Shown: positions 59,621 to 64,000 of the stretch, piece after piece
Position numbering within the stretch: the stretch's first letter is position 1
Layout: every line of letters starts with the position of its first letter
From: Camillea tinctor
Taxonomy: Eukaryota; Ascomycota; Sordariomycetes; Xylariales; Xylariaceae
Direction: 5' to 3'
DNA: 64,000 bases
NCBI GenBank assembly: GCA_022578605.1
Contig: MU394126.1
Coordinates: 1-64,000 of the forward strand
The notes under the pieces: model-generated
The model's input: the letters and a program-made list of their open reading frames with translations, nothing else
Told to the model about the DNA's origin: nothing
The model's database searches: none
Made by a program: the position numbers and the translations under genes

Positions 59621-61066
59621 ATGGCATTCGCAGTCACTTCACGCAATATTTCTGTCAAACACAATGTCTTGAAGGCCGAATGCCGCGATTGCAACCAGAA
59701 TTGGAAAAAGTCGTCTCTTGACCTTGATCAATTTATTGGAAATATAGATGGCGCCTTTTCACTATGTGAAAGATACTTCTCTCGATCTGCAAAAGAAATT
59801 CAACTTGATGGGTCTAAGTTATCCGCAACTCTCTTGACGAGAAACCAGGAACCAGTTACGGTCAGCGTTGACCTTAACATTTGTGTTGCTAATATAAATG
59901 GAAAACTCAAGTTCCAGAGACCGTAGGTATGCCCTCATAGTTGTCGCTGCTTTCTATATGGCTCAAATTTGTGTTATAGGAATGACTACTTGTTAAACTG
60001 TGGATCATGCTTCTCACTAGAAGATTCGAGTTTGAAAGGCCTCTGCATGGGCTATGACAAGAGGCTATATGTTTCTGAAATAGATCTCAACGAATGCTTT
60101 GAAAATTCCAACGGCGAGCTTGGCCGAGGCAGTAATTTCTACTCCAGCGCTCGCAACATCTCGATCGAGCCGTCGAGTAGTTCACTCATCCTGAAAGCAG
60201 AGCTTAAAAGCAACCATTGGATTTCCACTGATTTCTGGAACACAAGCAAAGCGGACCTAGCAACTTGTATCAAAATTCGCGGTAGCCGTTTTGCCTTTGA
60301 CAAGGAGTAAGATTTCGCCTTTGTCCTATTAGCAACCAGAACATTTCGTTAACCGTATTATTCTTCGCCTCTAGAAATGACCAGTCAGAGAAGGGCGGCC
60401 CTTTCACTCGATTCTTCGATAGAGCTGCTTTCGTGGAATTCGTTGTTGCGGAAATACATGCCCAGACATCGAATGAGGTATGCTCACATTCCAGTACCAT
60501 GGTAGCTTTATTTTCTAAATCCACTACCTTCAGGACAATATCAATCAGATTCGAGCCTTCTGCGCAAACTCTAGTATCGTGTGTGGAGGTATTATTATCG
60601 GCACAATAATAGGAGGGCCTTTAGGGGGCATGATCGGAGCGGGTCTTGCTGCACCTCTTGGAGTCCTTATCGAGGCACAAAAGGCCGGTATCATCCAGAA
60701 CTCGCAACTTCAAACTCAGTTTGAAGAAGCCACTATCGGATGTTATCTTTACGAAACGCTCAGAGAAACATTATCAGAGGGTGCTGCAGAGTATCTTGGC
60801 AAGTTCTTGGGGAAGCAACCAGGAAAGGTCACTGCTCAGCTGATGAGTGAGGTTGCTTCGGTATTTGGCATGAGGGTCACGAAGGCAAAGAGTGAGTTTG
60901 CAGCATATTGGTTGCTCAAAAAGTAGGTCCTGACTTCCAAACATCACTAAGCGGATAATTAATATCGATTTACAGGGTCTCAGACGCCTTAATTAAAGGA
61001 AAGATTCCTGACGACTGGCTTGAGATCAAAGCTGAAATCGAAGAGCTAAAACTGACGAAAGTCTGA
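59621..61066 (+). CDS. Tandem CVNH lectin with glycine-zipper-like C-terminus
   Basis: Five exons, 59621-59922, 59980-60306, 60375-60477, 60534-60922 and 60976-61066, give 403 residues. Exon 1 holds one cyanovirin-N homology domain of two repeats: SRNISVKHNVLKAECRD... then FSRSAKEIQLDGSKLSATLL with the DLNICVANINGKL closing motif. Exon 2 holds a second CVNH domain: GSCFSLEDSSLKG... with EIDLNECFENSNGEL, then FYSSARNISIEPSSSSLILKAEL with LATCIKIRG. Exon 3 is a 34-residue linker. Exon 4 starts with a Cys pair and a strongly glycine-patterned hydrophobic stretch (CGGIIIGTIIGGPLGGMIGAG) followed by amphipathic helices; exon 5 is a charged tail. No signal peptide is seen. CVNH domains bind oligomannose glycans. 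The Gly-x3-Gly pattern suggests helix packing in a membrane or a helical assembly. Exon borders match domain borders. The joint function is unknown. Confidence 0.88.
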
Positions 61067-64000
61067 ACATACTCTTCTCACGATTGGAATACCTGGAACT
61101 CAAGTTTCGAGCATATTACTCAGTGTCGGAACCATATTCCTAAACGCTAATGTCAATACATTTATCTATCCTGTTATGTTGTCGTGATAAACGAACGTAT
61201 CAATACACGATATTGGAATAGAATTGGTTCTTTTATCAGCCATGACATTATAGTTATATGTGAATTCTAATACAAATAGATTCCAACGATTATATAATTC
61301 GTTATCTAAGTTGCTTTGCTTAGTCTATGGCAATGGGTTTAGTATAAAGAAACAATTGTTTATGTATATAGCCCTAATTTATATCGTTCTAATACGAGTT
61401 TTAACCAAATACCATCCATGCGCAATATACATATAGAGGCAAATAATGAGTCGACAGGCTATGAGATAGGAATAGAAATGCAATTCGGGAGTCGAACAGC
61501 GTTTTTCTAGTCACATTATATATAAGTAGTAAATGAGAGAAGTTATAGAGCATTTGTATTATATTACTACCTACTGGGGCTTAACATGGAATACATTGCA
61601 GGTTTATCTACACTTGAAACCCCTGGTATTTTTAAGTATCGGTTTAAATGATTTCATGAAAAAGAATTTGGTTCTATTATCAAGGCCCTTTGAGCTATGT
61701 ATCATAGCCCTCACGTATCTTATTTAAAAGCACTATACATATAGAAGATGCTTATGGCATTATCACAATACATCTAAAATTGCACACTCTGATGCAGTAC
61801 TTTGCATATTGGTACCTATGTTAGCATATTTGTCATAGAACGTCACATTACAGTATCATTTTGTCATGGAAGCAGATTATATGGTATGGCATACCAAGGT
61901 AGGATTTCGTCAGAGAACAGCCTAAAGATATTAAGCCTCTACTTATCGTTGTACTTAAAATATATTGTCAAGTCTATGTACCATACCTGCATGACCATTC
62001 CGTTCACGTTACGTTAATCTACGGATTGAAATTGTATACTACCATAATCGTGTAGATTTGATGTTTGCGTAATGCCTCATAAATCACCTGAAAACAAAGA
62101 CTTGGGTGTTTTATTTTGATAAAAATCGATATTATGGTTACCTATTTCCACTTCCCAAAATATTGCCTTGTTGAATCTTTGAGGTAGTGTAATTTGTCAT
62201 AGATTCTAAAAACTGCGGCAATCGAGAACCTCGCTTCCACGCCGGCCCAATTCTTGAACAGCATACACCTATAACGATTCAGTTATATCACTCAACCCAA
62301 GTAAGCTCTCAATACTACACTTCTATAGACGTATGTAAGATGTCACAGATAGAAAGTGTTCAACCGCACGATATAGCTCGGTGGACAACACTACACAGTC
62401 TTCGGAGTTAGGTACGTAGTATTGCTGTTATATAATATATAATATAGAGTCTGCATCGCATGTACTCATGTTCAAAATTTTGTAGTTGGAGGTTTTACAT
62501 ATCTCAGGTACGAACCGGTACCTACCTTGTTTATAGCACACCGCCTGGACTCGTTAATACATCACTAAGCTCATTATATGGCCTGATCGTCTTCTATCAA
62601 CCGCAGAGTCAGGTTTGATGGAAGAAACCGTTCCTATCACAACAGCAACCCTACATGCTCGTCTCATTCGCCGGTCTCGTGACAAACGTAACCCTGAATT
62701 CGAGATCTCTGCCATCTCCTGCAGAATGCATCACACAGCCCACAATACCATGTATCTTGAAATCCGCGGACACTTCCGAGCCTAATATTCGATTCCGTTG
62801 ACATTTCTTGGCTTGAATAATGCCAAGATGATCCAATTGGTACATCGGCACATCTTTGTATGTTTTCCATGTTTCTAGATGCAAGACTCGGGTTCTTGGT
62901 AAGCTAACCTAGAGATGCACATGTCTCTGCATCATATAAGGTGATATGTTCGCTAGGAGCGACTATAAAGATGATCTTGGCATGATCACCGTATGATATG
63001 AAATCCCACTGATGCTGTAGTAGTGCCATACTATGGCGTGTTTCATATGTGATGGTGCCTTACGGGTGTAAATCCGGACATATACGCATGCAGCCACGAC
63101 GTGTAGCCGCACGGTTGTCCATACATACACTGCCTATATGTGCAGCACATCTGCACTGGTGTAATTATATGCTTGCTTACCCACTGCTATCCTTATATTT
63201 CAGACACAGGCGTTCATACAAACGTCCCCTCGGGCTCAGAAGTCCGGTACGCCTCTCAGAAGCAATGTTAGGGTCTAACAAAATGCGCATTAGGATATGT
63301 TTACTCACATTAACATATCTTCGGCCGCCGAACCAACTACGAATGCAGTCAAGAAGTAGGCGAGCCCCGCGGTCAGGCACCGGGTTCCACCCCAAACACG
63401 TTAAGCTGCAAAAGCCGGCGTGTACCACAAAGCTACCTTACGGAGTTTACTCATTAAGGGTAGCCGACCAGCCATCTAGATAGTTAAGCAAGTAAGTCGA
63501 ATTTGGCTAAGCAGCCATGTTTCTACGCTAGCCTTGTTTCATCTTCATGTCAAGCAGACGGGACGGGAGCGCACATGTTCGGCCGGCATCGTTGCAGGAT
63601 CAACAGGGGAGGACGGCTGAAGGCTGCATTTGCTCCCTTTCCTCCCCTAGCCAGCTGGCGCCTGAGACAGCATTAGTTAGGGTCAATTCCGATCGTGCTG
63701 CAGGCAATACTGCAGCCCTGACGCAGAGGGACTCTGAGCTCACGCTGAGATGGGGTCCAATGGGGTCTGATGGGGTCTGATGGGGTCCAGAAGCTCCGAT
63801 TACTTATGGGGTTCTTCAAGTCGACTTCATGCATCTGCTCAGGCCTTCCTATACCAGCCTGTGGCACGATACGCCTAGGTTAGATTTCTTGCATGGAGCC
63901 CTGCAATCAGCCGACCATTGACGGTTCGTCACTTTTGATTCTCTGATAATTTTTATGTGTCCGTGAATCTACGATCGCCCGAGTGTTATTGTCAGACCAG
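61067..64000. other. 2.9-kb right end, no gene supported
   Basis: AT-leaning sequence to about 62.6 kb, then mixed composition. Frames at 62651-62884 (-) and 63049-63483 (+, 144 codons, Arg-rich) have no recognisable family and no splice partners. A 10-bp tandem repeat lies at 63751-63790. Confidence 0.5.
63751..63790. repeat. 10-bp tandem repeat TGGGGTCTGA, 4 copies
   Basis: Four head-to-tail copies of TGGGGTCYRA with single-base variation at positions 8-10. Confidence 0.85.

Noticed and set aside
63049..63483. 144-codon plus-strand frame
   Set aside because: Arg/Leu-rich, without ATG context, splice partners, signal peptide or family resemblance.

Overview
The window is nuclear DNA of a filamentous ascomycete (Pezizomycotina), probably a Sordariomycete-like fungus. 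The evidence is short GT-AG introns (mostly 48-170 nt) in nearly every gene, fungal-type families (highly reducing polyketide synthase, SAT4/rhodopsin-like membrane proteins, 2EXR and CVNH proteins), wide intergenic spaces, and AT-rich blocks depleted in CpA/TpG that look like repeat-induced point mutation (RIP). No bacterial operons, tRNA, rRNA or CRISPR were seen. Exon junctions were worked out by hand from splice consensus and reading phase.

Layout. 0-4.1 kb: an AT-rich edge with an (ATA)n microsatellite, a two-exon alpha/beta hydrolase (+) and a rhodopsin-like membrane protein (-). 6.5-19.7 kb: a compact secondary-metabolite locus with a P450 (-), a polyketide-transferase-like alpha/beta hydrolase (-) and, divergent from it, an 11-exon highly reducing PKS (+) with the order KS-AT-DH-(degenerate MT)-ER-KR-ACP and no release domain. 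The hydrolase is the natural candidate for polyketide off-loading or transfer and the P450 for oxidation. 19.8-23.7 kb: a long AT-rich, RIP-like block directly behind the PKS.

23.7-28.5 kb is gene-poor with tandem repeats. 28.5-50 kb looks like conserved core genome: an MscS-type mechanosensitive channel with an EF-hand (+), the SAC3 mRNA-export scaffold (-), a disordered conserved-type protein (+), a very GC-rich nitronate monooxygenase (+) and a 2EXR protein (-).

50-61 kb is again accessory in character: a four-exon gene whose C-terminal half resembles the fungal Amidoligase_2 family (-), a secreted FAD-linked BBE-like oxidase (-), a second rhodopsin-like membrane protein (+), and a five-exon gene with two tandem cyanovirin-N homology domains followed by a glycine-zipper-like hydrophobic segment (+). 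The last 2.9 kb holds no gene I can support.

The most interesting items are the CVNH/glycine-zipper protein, the PKS-transferase-P450 locus beside a RIP-like block, and the amidoligase-like protein with an altered metal-site motif.
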